64,000 bases of DNA from DATAPD01 sp036265385 (GTDB taxonomy: Bacteria; Acidobacteriota; Terriglobia; Terriglobales; Acidobacteriaceae): the NCBI GenBank assembly GCA_036265385.1, contig DATAPD010000045.1:46500-110499 (forward strand), read 5' to 3'. Made by a program: the position numbers and the translations under genes. This document shows positions 26,050 to 35,499 of the stretch, piece after piece. Each line of letters starts with the position of its first letter. The stretch's first letter is position 1. Under the pieces are notes generated by a model. That model saw only the letters and a list, made by a program, of their open reading frames with translations, made no database searches and had not been told where the DNA came from.

Positions 26050-26319
26050 TTTCGTTCCCGACTTGCCTCACCCGACGGGGGAACTCATTCCGGGAAAAGT
26101 TGCGTCGAATTGTAGCACTCGGCAAGTTGATTGGGGCCGAGAGTTTGGAATCGAGTGTGAAGGTTCAGCGCAGTGTCGAAGATTCTAAGCGTGCTTGAGC
26201 CGCTGGGCGACGTGGATGGTAACAGGGATTGAATTCCTGGAGCACGTCTTGTTATGCAATGATGAACGCTCCATTCAATTGGTGAAACTCCAATTTGATG
26301 TCTATAAACAAGGAGAGCG

Positions 26320-26751
26320 ATGATCCGACCGTTCAGTATCTGTGTACTTGCATGCTGCGGGATCGTGTTAGCGGCGTCTAATCCGCCACAGAGTACGTCG
26401 ATGGAAGGGGCTCGGGCGAACGTTAGCAAGACAACCATCGAGGGTCTGGTTCGAGATGTTGCTTGTCCCATTCAGAACCTTGACAGCCATCCGACTGCTT
26501 TCAGCCGCAAGTGCGTCGAGGACTGCGTGAAGGGTGGCTCGCCGCTGGTGATTCTGACCCAAGATGGCCAGCTCTATTTTCCTATCTCGTCCAAAATGCC
26601 TGACAAGGATCAGCGGCAAGAGCTGATGCCGTTCATCGGCAAATACGTGCGGGCCAGCGGGATTGTGTTTGAGCGAACTGGGACCCATGCAATCGTGATC
26701 ACGAAGATTGAGGAAATGAAAGAGGTCAAATTGACCTTTGATGAGGGATAG
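26320..26751 (+). CDS. Secreted protein of unknown function
   Basis: 143 residues with SD GGAGAG. Signal peptide MIRPFSICVLACCGIVLAAS. The mature part has three cysteines in two places, VRDVACPIQN and RKCVEDCVKGGSPLVIL, then an OB-like beta-rich end (GKYVRASGIVFERTGTHAIVITKIEEM). The order C...C-x3-C with a following beta domain is common to small periplasmic proteins near cytochromes, but no heme motif is present. Function not identified. Confidence 0.75.
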   Translation: MIRPFSICVLACCGIVLAASNPPQSTSMEGARANVSKTTIEGLVRDVACPIQNLDSHPTAFSRKCVEDCVKGGSPLVILTQDGQLYFPISSKMPDKDQRQELMPFIGKYVRASGIVFERTGTHAIVITKIEEMKEVKLTFDEG

Positions 26752-26947
26752 GCTGGACATCACGCTACGAACGAAGCCAGGCACTAATATTGCCAATGGG
26801 TTTCGTTGATCGTCATCTGCTTTTAGTGATCGATTATGAACGGCTGAGATCGCCCGATTACGAAGCCGTACGCAGCTCTTACCAGATTGTCATTGTGGAT
26901 GCGGTCGTGGTTGTGGCCCAATACTCCGTGAAAGGATTCGTACTCAG

Positions 26948-27910
26948 ATGACCACTCGGCGAAATGCGCTCGCGTTGACAACGTTGATCCTGATGACTTC
27001 TTTGCTGATGTGTTCCGCAATCGCGTATTCCGCGGACACAACGGCACAATCGTTTCTCGGTCGCTGGGATGTGACTCTCAAGAGTCCGCAGCGTGAGTAT
27101 CCTTCGTGGTTGGAAATCACGCAGGAAGGCGGACATTTTCAAGCGCGACTGGTAAGCCGGTGGGGACACGCGCGCTCCCTTCCTAAGGTTGAGATCACAG
27201 GCGACCACATCACGTTTGTTTCTCCGAAAGAAGAGGAAGATCGAAAAGATGACATGGTTTTCGAGGGGAAGCTGTCCGGCGGGACACTGGCCGGAACGAC
27301 GACCGGGCAGGACGGCACACCTTGGCAATGGAGCGGGGTCAGAGCACCGGACCTGAAGAGAACGGGCGAACCGAAGTGGGGCAAACCCATCGCGTTATTC
27401 AACGGCAAGGACCTGAGCGGGTGGATGCCAAGCGATCCTAAGGCGACGTCAAACTGGACGGTCGTAGACGGAAAGATGGTCAGTCCTGGTCATGGGCCTG
27501 AACTGATCACTAAAGAGAAGTTCAACGATTTCAAATTACATGTCGAATTCAATTGCGCGGCCGGATCGAACAGCGGCATCTACTTGCGCGGCCGATACGA
27601 ACTCCAGATTGAGAATGATCCTGAACCGGAGGGACCGACCATGCGCACAGGAGGCATCTACGGATTTCTTGCGCCTTCTCCGGAACAACCGCGCAAACCA
27701 GGAGAATGGCAGAGTTATGACGTCATTCTCGTTGGCAGGGTCATCACCGTGATGCAGAACGGACAGACGATTATTGATAAGCAGGAGATCCCGGGCATTA
27801 CCGGTGGTGCGCTGGATAGTCATGAAGGAGAACCCGGACCGATCTACCTGCAGGGCAGCGAAGCCGGACACGTTGCGTTTCGGAACATCACGATTACGCC
27901 GGCGAGGTAG
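26948..27910 (+). CDS. Secreted DUF1080 (3-keto-disaccharide hydrolase-like) protein
   Basis: 320 residues with a signal peptide (LALTTLILMTSLLMCSAIAYS). The first about 110 residues form a separate beta domain (FLGRWDVTLKSPQREYPSWL); the DUF1080 domain follows from about 140: IALFNGKDLSGWMP, WTVVDGKMVSPG, DFKLHVEFNCAAGSNSGIYL, YELQIEND, GEWQSYDVILVG and GPIYLQGSEAGHVAFRNI. Some DUF1080 proteins are shown to cleave 3-keto-glycosides. This fits with the exported GMC dehydrogenases at 1.2-6 kb, though the genes are 20 kb apart. Confidence 0.9.
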   Translation: MTTRRNALALTTLILMTSLLMCSAIAYSADTTAQSFLGRWDVTLKSPQREYPSWLEITQEGGHFQARLVSRWGHARSLPKVEITGDHITFVSPKEEEDRKDDMVFEGKLSGGTLAGTTTGQDGTPWQWSGVRAPDLKRTGEPKWGKPIALFNGKDLSGWMPSDPKATSNWTVVDGKMVSPGHGPELITKEKFNDFKLHVEFNCAAGSNSGIYLRGRYELQIENDPEPEGPTMRTGGIYGFLAPSPEQPRKPGEWQSYDVILVGRVITVMQNGQTIIDKQEIPGITGGALDSHEGEPGPIYLQGSEAGHVAFRNITITPAR

Positions 27911-28018
27911 GGACAACGAGGTTGCAAGCGGTGTCACTCTCGTTGGATTTGTGCGGCGAAGTTCTGCACTGATTCGTTCACGATTGGTGGCTAGGGTTGG
28001 CGTCCTAGGAGGTTTGGG

Positions 28019-28465
28019 ATGAAGAAGGTTGTAACTATCGATTTCGCGTACTGGCGAATGCCGCTGCTACTTCTTGGTTTCCTAGTGTTACCAATCGTAG
28101 CTCTCGCCGGTGGCAAAGATTACCCGCTGCAAGGAATTGTCACTTCTCTGGGAACGAGTCAGGAAACAACCGGTGGCGGGAACACTTCGGTTGTCACCCA
28201 CGTTCATCGAACATATACCGTAAAAACGTCTACCAGGATCTTCGTGCTGGAATGCCCCTACTGGATGGATGGTTTCCACATTCACTCGCCAAGTGAGTGT
28301 GGCGGGAAGAAAAAGATCGAAATTGGTGATGCTATTAAGTTCCGAGTCGAAAAACAGTATGCGGGCATCCTTACCGGCGAGGGCAAGGAACAAAAACTGC
28401 GAGTGGTGAGTGAGGGTATGAACGATTCGACGACAGTCGCACCGGAGACATCGCAGCACCCATAG
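28019..28465 (+). CDS. Secreted protein of unknown function
   Basis: 148 residues, SD AGGAGG directly upstream. Signal peptide MPLLLLGFLVLPIVALAGG. The rest is beta-rich with LECPYWMDGFHIHSPSECGG and IEIGDAIKFRVEKQYAGILTG. Two cysteines flank a histidine-containing loop, which could be a disulphide or metal site. No family recognised. C-terminal tail low in structure. 108 bp after the DUF1080 gene on the same strand, so possibly cotranscribed. Confidence 0.7.
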   Translation: MKKVVTIDFAYWRMPLLLLGFLVLPIVALAGGKDYPLQGIVTSLGTSQETTGGGNTSVVTHVHRTYTVKTSTRIFVLECPYWMDGFHIHSPSECGGKKKIEIGDAIKFRVEKQYAGILTGEGKEQKLRVVSEGMNDSTTVAPETSQHP

Positions 28466-28850
28466 ATAGGGCGTATTTAGTCGCACGCTCGTTTGATTGA
28501 TGCTATGAAAGCACCCTTCGTTCCCAGAGAACCGACAATCTGCGACCTAGAAGAAAACGCTACGACTACTGAGCAGCAAGCGGCCAGTGAGATCGAACCC
28601 CGAGCAAGCGAACTACGGGAAGAGGCGAAGCCGTATCGTGATTGGGCCGAATCGGCAGCGACATGCCGATGGTCTTCCATTTGACGCGAAAGAATTGAAG
28701 TCATGCCTTCATGGAATAGGTGGAGATTGCAGTTTGCGCGATGCAATCGTCCACCCTTTGCTGACCCACTTTCCTACCACTACACATCAATAAACTGCGA
28801 CTAAGGATTTCAGCCTTCGTCATTTCAGCGCTGCGAGAGACGCGGTGACT
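28466..28850. other. Intergenic stretch, possibly holding a broken small gene
   Basis: A 60-codon frame starts at the ATG at 28505 (KAPFVPREPTICDLEENA) and runs to 28684; composition is protein-like at first, then another frame takes over (to 28793). It may be a frameshifted remnant. No terminator seen. Confidence 0.35.
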
Positions 28851-29432
28851 CTACTGACGTTCGCAAGTCACGCGGTTGTTCCAATCGACGAATGCGCCGT
28901 TGGGATTGTCCCGCCATGCCCACACATGCAGTTCGAAGAAGGCAGGGATTCCATACCGATTCGGGCTATTAACGAACTGGAAAGCCTGACCGTAGAGTGA
29001 AGGAGGAGTGTTGTTGTGGTTCGCCAGCCAAGTGGCCGCGTCGACGATGTACTCGACACCTACTAAACGCCGTTGGTTCCCGACCGGTTCGTAGATCAGA
29101 GCTTCTGGGTGCGCGGCATCAATCTCACCGTCGCCCACAAGACTGCCATTGATGTAGTGGATGCCCATCGCGCCATGATCCGGACCGCTGACGCAGCCAA
29201 ATGCCGGGCCGTAACCAGCTGCCCCAGTTGCATTCACGTCAATGAACTGGCGCGTGGCTTCGCGAACAACTTGAACAAGCTCGGCCGGGGCTTCATGATT
29301 GTGAGCAGAGTTCTCACCGTGGGTACTGTCCGCCGCGAAGAGCGGCACACCGATTACCAGGCTGGTCAGTACAGCGACACGAAGCATGCCGATTGTAGAA
29401 CTATAAATAAAGGTTGCGATTCTTTCTGTCAT
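28851..29432 (-). CDS. Secreted protein of unknown function
   Basis: 193 residues. The ATG at 29432 has GGGGGAG at the right distance, so I prefer it to the internal Met. Signal peptide region MLRVAVLTSLVIGVPLFAAD, then a histidine-containing start (HGENSAHNHEAP). Core: FGCVSGPDHGAMGIHYINGS, HPEALIYEPVGNQRRLVGVEY, FFELHVWAWRDNPNGAFVDW and a last NRVTCE; the two cysteines may pair. I recognise the pattern as an uncharacterised family of secreted proteins, without function. Confidence 0.75.
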   Translation of the reverse strand: MTERIATFIYSSTIGMLRVAVLTSLVIGVPLFAADSTHGENSAHNHEAPAELVQVVREATRQFIDVNATGAAGYGPAFGCVSGPDHGAMGIHYINGSLVGDGEIDAAHPEALIYEPVGNQRRLVGVEYIVDAATWLANHNNTPPSLYGQAFQFVNSPNRYGIPAFFELHVWAWRDNPNGAFVDWNNRVTCERQ

Positions 29433-29638
29433 AACTCCCCCTTTTAACTCGCCTTGGGTCCATTCCTTGTGGGCTGGGCCCTGCCCCTTTTATTGCCCTC
29501 ACCTCCTATAGCGAGAAATTCGAACGAAAACTGTAACGGCGGTGCAGCTTTCTACAGCATGGTTCCGAGGGAAGGTGGGAAGCTGGTATGGTAGTGTTCC
29601 GAAAATGGGCCAGGCGCCCTGTTTTGGCGAGCTTTCAG

Positions 29639-30223
29639 ATGACCGAGTTCATCGGGAACGAGATCACGGAACTGCTTCGGGCCTGGCGCCACGGCGATGA
29701 GCATGCGTTGGAAAAACTCACTCCCCAGGTCTATCGGGAGCTGCATCGGGCGGCGAAGCGCTGCATGGAACGGGAGCCGGATGGCCACATTTTGCAAACC
29801 ACCGCTCTGATCAATGAGCTTTACCTGCGACTCTCGGATTTAAAACTGATTGACTGGCAAAACCGAGCGCATTTCTTTGCACTCTGCGCACGACAGATGC
29901 GCCGAATCCTGACCGACCAGGCCCGCGCCCGGCAATCCAACAAGCGTGGTGGTGGGACACAGCTGGTTTCGCTCGATGTCGATCAGATCGTTGTCTCTGA
30001 GGAAAATTGCAACCTGCTGGATGTTGATGATGCGTTGAATCATCTTGCGAGAATCGACGAGCGAAAAAGCCAGGTCGTTGAGATGCGTTTTTTTGGCGGC
30101 TTGAGCGTGGACGAGACGGCAGAAGTGCTCAAGGTTTCGCCCGAAACCGTGCTGCGGGAATGGAAGTTTGCGAAAGCCTGGCTGCTCCGCGAGCTGAGTC
30201 AGGAGAAACACGATGGAGCCTGA
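29639..30223 (+). CDS. ECF-type RNA polymerase sigma factor
   Basis: 194 residues from the ATG at 29639; an upstream ATG (29588) is possible but the later start fits the family, whose members begin with a short polar lead before the ITELLRAWRHGDEHAL helix. Region 2: LQTTALINELYLRL and NRAHFFALCARQMRRILTD (core binding and -10 recognition). Region 4: DERKSQVVEMRFFGGLSVDE and TAEVLKVSPETVLREWKFAK (HTH for -35). This belongs to the ECF group that is typically encoded beside Ser/Thr kinases. Its stop overlaps the start of the kinase gene by 11 bp, so the pair is translationally coupled. Confidence 0.93.
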   Translation: MTEFIGNEITELLRAWRHGDEHALEKLTPQVYRELHRAAKRCMEREPDGHILQTTALINELYLRLSDLKLIDWQNRAHFFALCARQMRRILTDQARARQSNKRGGGTQLVSLDVDQIVVSEENCNLLDVDDALNHLARIDERKSQVVEMRFFGGLSVDETAEVLKVSPETVLREWKFAKAWLLRELSQEKHDGA

Positions 30224-33200
30224 GCTCTGGCGACAAGTCGAACAGCTCTTTCATGCTGCCTTGAAAGTGGAAGAAAGCGAGAGAGAGGAATTTGTCAGAC
30301 AGGCGTGTGCCGAAAATGATGAACTCCGCCGTGAGGTGCAGTCGCTGCTGGCCCATCATCATGAGGGTGGGAGTTTCATCGAAACGCCTGCGTTCGTTGA
30401 GCCGAGCGCATCCAGACTTCGAGCGCGCTCGGTCGAAACTTCCAGTACCAAGTCCGGAGCTACGCAATCTGATGTTTTAGGAACGGTGATCAGCCATTAC
30501 CGGGTATTGAGCAAGATCGGCCGAGGAGGAATGGGCGTTGTCTACGACGCCGAAGATCTGAGTCTTGGCCGCCGGGTTGCGCTGAAGTTTCTTCCCGAAG
30601 AACTCGCTGACGATCCCCAATCTCTGCGACGTTTTCACCGCGAAGCGCGATCTGCGTCTGCATTGAACCATCCGAATATCTGCACGATCTATGAGGTCGG
30701 TAAGGGTGACAGCCGGGCCTTCATCGCAATGGAATTTATCGAAGGGCGCACATTGCGTGAGTTGCTTGTCGCAGGTTCATTGCCGATACGAAAAGCAACT
30801 GAGATCGCGGCTCAAATCGCGGAGGGCCTGACGAAGGCGCATGAAAACGGCATCGCGCACAGAGATTTGAAGCCCGAAAACCTAATGGTCTCGCAGGATA
30901 ATTTCGTCAAGATTCTCGACTTCGGTCTGGCGATACCGACATCGGAAGGTGATGAACATCAGGAGCACACGAGGGGTTTGTCGCAAACTTTACCCGGTCT
31001 GGTGGTGGGAACAGCAGGGTACATGTCACCCGAGCAGGCCAGCGGCGGAAGAGTGGATTTCCGATCTGACCAATTTTCGTTTGGGCTAGTGATGTATGAA
31101 ATGGTAACTGGAAAGCGGGCGTTTCGGAGGGGCACAACGGCCGAGACGCTAGCAGCGATTCTTCGAGATCAACCAACACCGGTAGGAATGCAGAACCCCG
31201 ACGCGCCTGCTCCCCTATGTTGGGTGATCGAAAGATGCCTGGCTAAAGAGCCGGATAAGCGGTACGTCTCTACACGAGACCTTGCCAGAGAACTTGTCGC
31301 AATACGCGATTGCTTTTCAGAAAAACCCGCCAAGCAAGGTGAGTACCGTGCACCCAACCTGCCAGCGCAACGCACAGGATTTGTGGGCCGAGAGAAAGAA
31401 ATAGCTTCCGCCAGGGAGCTACTTTCGCGTGAGCGCCTGGTGACGATTACAGGTCCCGGGGGAATTGGAAAAACGCGACTTGCAGTTGAAGTGGCAAGTG
31501 GCATGGTCGAGTCATTTCCGGACGGCATTCACTTTGTCCCACTCTCCTCGCTGACGGATCCCGGGTTGATCTCTTCCCTGATTGTTCAGACGCTGGGAAT
31601 GGGAGAAGCGGGCCAAGCACCAATCGAGAAACTGACGGAGTATTTGCAAGATTCGTCACGCGGGTCGATGCTGCTCGTTTTGGATAACTTCGAGCATTTG
31701 ATCCAGGCGGCATCTACGGTCGCGAAGTTTTTGGCCATGGGGCCGAATCTCAAAATCCTGGTCACGAGCCGCGCTGCCCTGCACGTTTACGGGGAACATG
31801 AGTTTCCTGTTCCGCCGCTTGGGCTTCCTGACTCGCCAGCTCAACTCAGGGTTGAAGTTTTGTCCGAGTGTCCTGCGGTGGCACTGTTCGTGCAGCGCGC
31901 CGTAGCCGCAAGGCCAGATTTCAAACTTACGCAGGAAAACGCGTCAGATGTCGCTGAGATTTGCGCCCGCCTGGATGGTCTGCCTCTAGCGATTGAGCTC
32001 GCCGCCGCTCGGATCAAAGTCCTTTCGCCTGCTTCGTTGCGAACGCGCCTGGCTAGCCGTCTGCAGCTATTGACTGGAGGCGCACGAGACTTGCCTCAGC
32101 GACAACAGACCCTTCGCGCGGCCATGGATTGGAGTTACGACCTGTTGACTCCGGCCGAGCAGATGCTCTTCCGAAGGTTGTCGGTATTCGTTGGGGGATG
32201 CAGCCTGGAGGCAGTCGAAGCTGTCTGTGACACCAAAGCTGATCTCGCATTGGATCTGCTCGATGGCATGGCGTCGATGGTCGACAAAAGTCTGGTGCAG
32301 CAGGTTCAAGTGAACGGTGAATCTCGATTCGTAATGCTGGAGACGATTCGGGAATATGCGATGGAGAAGCTGGAAACAAGTGGAGAAAAAGCTGCGACCA
32401 AGCGTGCCCATGCCGCCTACGGTCTTGTGCTGGCGGAAGAGGAGGCCACTGAACACAGCTCGGGTGGTTCAGAGTGGCTGGAACGCTTCGATCTTGAACA
32501 TGACAATTTTCGTGCGAGTCTCGATTGGTTAACAGAGACAGGGGATGCGGACTGGGGGATGCGGCTTGGCACGGCCCTGTTTCGTTTTTGGGAGATGCGA
32601 GAGTATCTGGCCGAAGGTAGAGATAGGCTGGGCAAGCTGCTGAAGCTAGCCGGCGCGGCAGGTCACACGAAAGCACGAATGCGCACTCTATTTTCTGCAG
32701 GCGTACTCGCAGGTGCGCAAGGCGATTACCGCGCAGCGTCCCAACTCACCAACGAGAGCCTCGAGATCGCACGCCGCCTGGGAGACAAGCAAGAAATCGC
32801 TGTATCTCTGAATGCCTTGGCAGTACACACCCGGGATCAAGGTGACGCAGCAACAGCCCAGACTCTGTTCGAGCAAAGCCTAGCTTTGTGGAGAGAGCTA
32901 GACGACCAAAATGCCATTGCTCGTTCACTCAGTAACCTTGCAAACGTTGCGAAGCTACGAGGTGATTACGCCAGTGCGCGCGCACTGTATACGGAGTGTC
33001 TTGCAATCTTTGAAACACTCGGGGACCGGACAGGTGTCGCGTGGTCGATGAACCATCAAGGGGATGTGGTTCGAGGTCAGGGCGACTCCAATGCCGCGCG
33101 CAAACTTTATGAGGATTCACTGTCCATTTTTCGAGAACTCAAGGATCGTTGGGGCATCGCTGGAACCCTCGCTGATCTTGGAAACCTGGCGCGTGAACAG

Positions 33201-33569
33201 GGCGATTTTTCGACGGCTCACACCTTATATAAGGAGAGCATCGAGACCTTTCTTGGGCTCGATCACAAACGAGGAATAGCTCGGTTGCTGGAATCGTTCG
33301 CATGCTCAGCGGCAGCTCAACTTGATGCAGAACGATCCTTGCTGCTGGCAGGCGCCGCTGCTGCTCTTCGACACAACGTTGGCGCGCCCCTCACGCCCGC
33401 AGAACAGGTGAAATTGGACACTGAGCTCGAGCCGTCGCGAAAGACCTTAACCGGCCCGGCAGGTACGAAAGTGTGGCTGGAAGGGTGGGGCATGGGGCTC
33501 GATAGAGCAATCGCGGAAGCATCGTTGCCTGAGTCGACTCGAACATCGCGCGGGTCGGACGAAGTGTGA
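30213..33569 (+). CDS. Ser/Thr protein kinase fused to a signalling ATPase and TPR repeats
   Basis: 1118 residues, no clear membrane helix. Kinase domain at about 96-365: glycine loop GRGGMGVVYDAE, Lys125 in VALKFL, catalytic HRDLKPENLM (Asp217) and DFGLA (236). Then an NB-ARC/AfsR-like ATPase: FVGREKEIASA, Walker A GPGGIGKT (414-421), LLVLDNFEHL (Walker B), LVTSRAALHV sensor and GLPLAIELAAARI. The last about 350 residues are TPR-like repeats with the form GDYASARALYTECLAIFETLGD. Probably senses a ligand or protein through the TPRs and controls the partner sigma factor by phosphorylation or binding. Confidence 0.93.
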   Translation: MEPELWRQVEQLFHAALKVEESEREEFVRQACAENDELRREVQSLLAHHHEGGSFIETPAFVEPSASRLRARSVETSSTKSGATQSDVLGTVISHYRVLSKIGRGGMGVVYDAEDLSLGRRVALKFLPEELADDPQSLRRFHREARSASALNHPNICTIYEVGKGDSRAFIAMEFIEGRTLRELLVAGSLPIRKATEIAAQIAEGLTKAHENGIAHRDLKPENLMVSQDNFVKILDFGLAIPTSEGDEHQEHTRGLSQTLPGLVVGTAGYMSPEQASGGRVDFRSDQFSFGLVMYEMVTGKRAFRRGTTAETLAAILRDQPTPVGMQNPDAPAPLCWVIERCLAKEPDKRYVSTRDLARELVAIRDCFSEKPAKQGEYRAPNLPAQRTGFVGREKEIASARELLSRERLVTITGPGGIGKTRLAVEVASGMVESFPDGIHFVPLSSLTDPGLISSLIVQTLGMGEAGQAPIEKLTEYLQDSSRGSMLLVLDNFEHLIQAASTVAKFLAMGPNLKILVTSRAALHVYGEHEFPVPPLGLPDSPAQLRVEVLSECPAVALFVQRAVAARPDFKLTQENASDVAEICARLDGLPLAIELAAARIKVLSPASLRTRLASRLQLLTGGARDLPQRQQTLRAAMDWSYDLLTPAEQMLFRRLSVFVGGCSLEAVEAVCDTKADLALDLLDGMASMVDKSLVQQVQVNGESRFVMLETIREYAMEKLETSGEKAATKRAHAAYGLVLAEEEATEHSSGGSEWLERFDLEHDNFRASLDWLTETGDADWGMRLGTALFRFWEMREYLAEGRDRLGKLLKLAGAAGHTKARMRTLFSAGVLAGAQGDYRAASQLTNESLEIARRLGDKQEIAVSLNALAVHTRDQGDAATAQTLFEQSLALWRELDDQNAIARSLSNLANVAKLRGDYASARALYTECLAIFETLGDRTGVAWSMNHQGDVVRGQGDSNAARKLYEDSLSIFRELKDRWGIAGTLADLGNLAREQGDFSTAHTLYKESIETFLGLDHKRGIARLLESFACSAAAQLDAERSLLLAGAAAALRHNVGAPLTPAEQVKLDTELEPSRKTLTGPAGTKVWLEGWGMGLDRAIAEASLPESTRTSRGSDEV

Positions 33570-33604
33570 GCTGGATGGATTCGCTAATTGATAAATCGCC
33601 GTCT

Positions 33605-33877
33605 TCACTCTGCGCTGGATGGATCAAGCAGCCGGCGAACTTTGGAGATGCGGTTTGCGGGAAGGCCTACGCGTTTAGCATGTTCATGGATTGAGGCTTC
33701 GTCCGGAGCAAGATAAACGCAATACACTTTGTCACCGGTTACGTAGCTGTGAAGCCATTGGATGGAAGGGCCCATCTCTTTCAAGACGCTGAGCGACTTC
33801 TGCGAGATCGCTTTCAGTTGATCGTCCGATAAATCTCCTGCTCCCGGAACTTCGCGCTCAATCACGTATTTGGGCAT
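33605..33877 (-). CDS. DUF4242 (SCO4226-type) ferredoxin-like small protein
   Basis: 90 residues. Pattern of the family: MPKYVIEREVPGAGDLS at the start, LKAISQKSLSVLKEMG helix, IQWLHSYVTGDKVYCVYLAP (the W-x-x-S-Y-V-x-x-D-K stretch is diagnostic) and ASIHEHAKRVGLPANRIS. Structural homologues have a ferredoxin-like fold and one from Streptomyces binds nickel. Role unknown. Convergent with the kinase gene (35 bp between stops). Confidence 0.88.
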   Translation of the reverse strand: MPKYVIEREVPGAGDLSDDQLKAISQKSLSVLKEMGPSIQWLHSYVTGDKVYCVYLAPDEASIHEHAKRVGLPANRISKVRRLLDPSSAE

Positions 33878-34085
33878 AGGTCCTTTCCTAACGCGCGATT
33901 ATCCTAGCAAGCAGATGGGGTGGGTTCAAGACAGCCAGATCGTTTGGCTACATCGCCCATGGTAGACAGAACGACACTGTCTATTGCCCTGTTCGATCCA
34001 GCACCCGCAGACATGCTCAGTCAATGCGCTCGCGTTTACCTGCGCTCAGGTTCATGCAAGTTCCCGGCACCAGTTTAGAGACCGT

Positions 34086-34997
34086 TCATTCCGTCGCATC
34101 AGGCACCGGAATCGTCGTGCGCGGAGGCCCCAGAGTTAAACGGCCGCACTTCAATGGTCGAACGCGAGGCACACCCGGCGGCTCGCCCAAGTCCGGTCGG
34201 TCGAACGAAGTGAGCTGGGCAATTACAAGCGCGTCCGCGGCAGTGATGAGGTTGCGCGTTCCAGCTGTGGGATTGATGGACATCAACACCGTGGGATCGA
34301 ACGCCCAGATGTGAGTACCGGTTTGCATGATGATAGACAAGCCTGCAAAGGGTAATGGTGACTTGATGTCCACGGTGACACCAGTGACCTGCTCCTTATG
34401 ACCATCGTAGCGATGATCGAGCCCGAGCGCATGTCCGATCTCGTGCATAGCGACCGTGAGCAGGTCAACACGCCCTGCGGCAGCGCCGCTCGTTGCGTGA
34501 AATAACCGCCCGACGTTGAGTTCGCCAATCGGTTCGTTATCCTGATCGAACACCTCGGCTAATAAAGATTCATAGTCCTGGTATTCGTTATTGTTGTGCG
34601 GGGTCGGATCGGCGTACCAGTTGTAGAAACCATCTGGTGTTCGTGAGTTTCTGAATAAGATGCGCGCGCGGGTAGGGCGAACGGGAGTTCCGCCCTGATC
34701 CTCTAGCGTTTCAACTCCATAAGCGGCACCGTTATCACGGTAAGTGTCGGACCAGCCATACTCGATGGTGAGGTCCCAATTCGAGCTCCCGCGGAAGACT
34801 CGCTCCCATTTTCTGGCGGCAGCGTTGACGATCGCTCGAAGGTTTCCTCCGCCGGCAATCGAGTCTGGCGGAGGCGGATCGCTATCAATAAAGACGGTGG
34901 TGATGCGAAGACCGGCGAAGGCTGGCTGAGGTACGGCCAGAGCGATCAGAAGTGCGAGCAGTCCAAATTGGATGATGAATAGCTGTTTTCTCGTCAT
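34086..34997 (-). CDS. Secreted matrixin-like zinc metalloprotease
   Basis: 303 residues. Signal peptide LFIIQFGLLALLIALAVPQPAFAG. The metzincin zinc motif HEIGHALGLDH is complete (His185, His189, His195, with catalytic Glu186). Before it, WDLTIEYGWSDTYRDN and ARILFRNS match the N-terminal part of such catalytic domains. The C-terminal 60 residues (INPTAGTRNLITAADALVIAQL) resemble a dockerin-free tail. No propeptide cysteine switch seen. Substrate unknown; a PEP-CTERM or anchor is absent, so it is probably released. Confidence 0.85.
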   Translation of the reverse strand: MTRKQLFIIQFGLLALLIALAVPQPAFAGLRITTVFIDSDPPPPDSIAGGGNLRAIVNAAARKWERVFRGSSNWDLTIEYGWSDTYRDNGAAYGVETLEDQGGTPVRPTRARILFRNSRTPDGFYNWYADPTPHNNNEYQDYESLLAEVFDQDNEPIGELNVGRLFHATSGAAAGRVDLLTVAMHEIGHALGLDHRYDGHKEQVTGVTVDIKSPLPFAGLSIIMQTGTHIWAFDPTVLMSINPTAGTRNLITAADALVIAQLTSFDRPDLGEPPGVPRVRPLKCGRLTLGPPRTTIPVPDATE

Positions 34998-35499
34998 GTG
35001 CTTGTCTGTCGTTTCCGTGTTTCGTAAGCAAAATTGTCAGTGGAGAAATGTCTTCTTGGGGGTAGAAGGAGGTAACGGCAACAAATGGCAAACAACAATG
35101 TAAGCGATCACGATTGGCGCGGCGAAGTCGGCGTCAACTTGTCGTCCAATGCGCCGGTGGACTATATCACTGGTTCTGCATCGTCGCAAGAAAGGGCGTA
35201 GCTGTTGAAAATGGGCAATGTCAAAGGATCCAGGCCTGAGTGCTATTGCCTGTTGACAACGATCTCATCTCTACTGCCGCTGTTCACAGAGCTGTGCTTT
35301 TGGGGTTTGTTATAATCACCGCCAGAACAAGCCACTCAGTCCCTCCCTTCATGGCTTTAGATTAATTCCCCCGAAACCTAAAACTGGAGACAATGGTGCG
35401 AACTTTCGCTGTACGCAAGTTCGACCAGGTTTCACGTCCGGGCAGGCTAATCACACGCCTGGAACGTGCTCACGAGCTGTACGAACTCAGGAGGATGTT
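34998..35499. other. 500-bp divergent intergenic stretch
   Basis: A TATAAT hexamer at 35311-35316 could be the -10 of the gene at 35500, but no -35 box is well placed. AGGAGG at 35489-35494 fixes the GTG start of that gene. No other feature seen. Confidence 0.45.

Noticed and set aside
28505..28684. Small ORF starting KAPFVPREPT
   Set aside because: Protein-like at first but without SD, motif or known family; kept only as a possible remnant in the gap description.
32053..32676. 207-residue minus-strand ORF
   Set aside because: Antisense shadow of the kinase/ATPase gene with Pro/Arg/Ser-rich composition.
35311..35316. TATAAT as a promoter of the gene at 35500
   Set aside because: No -35 element at a workable distance, so not listed as a separate promoter.
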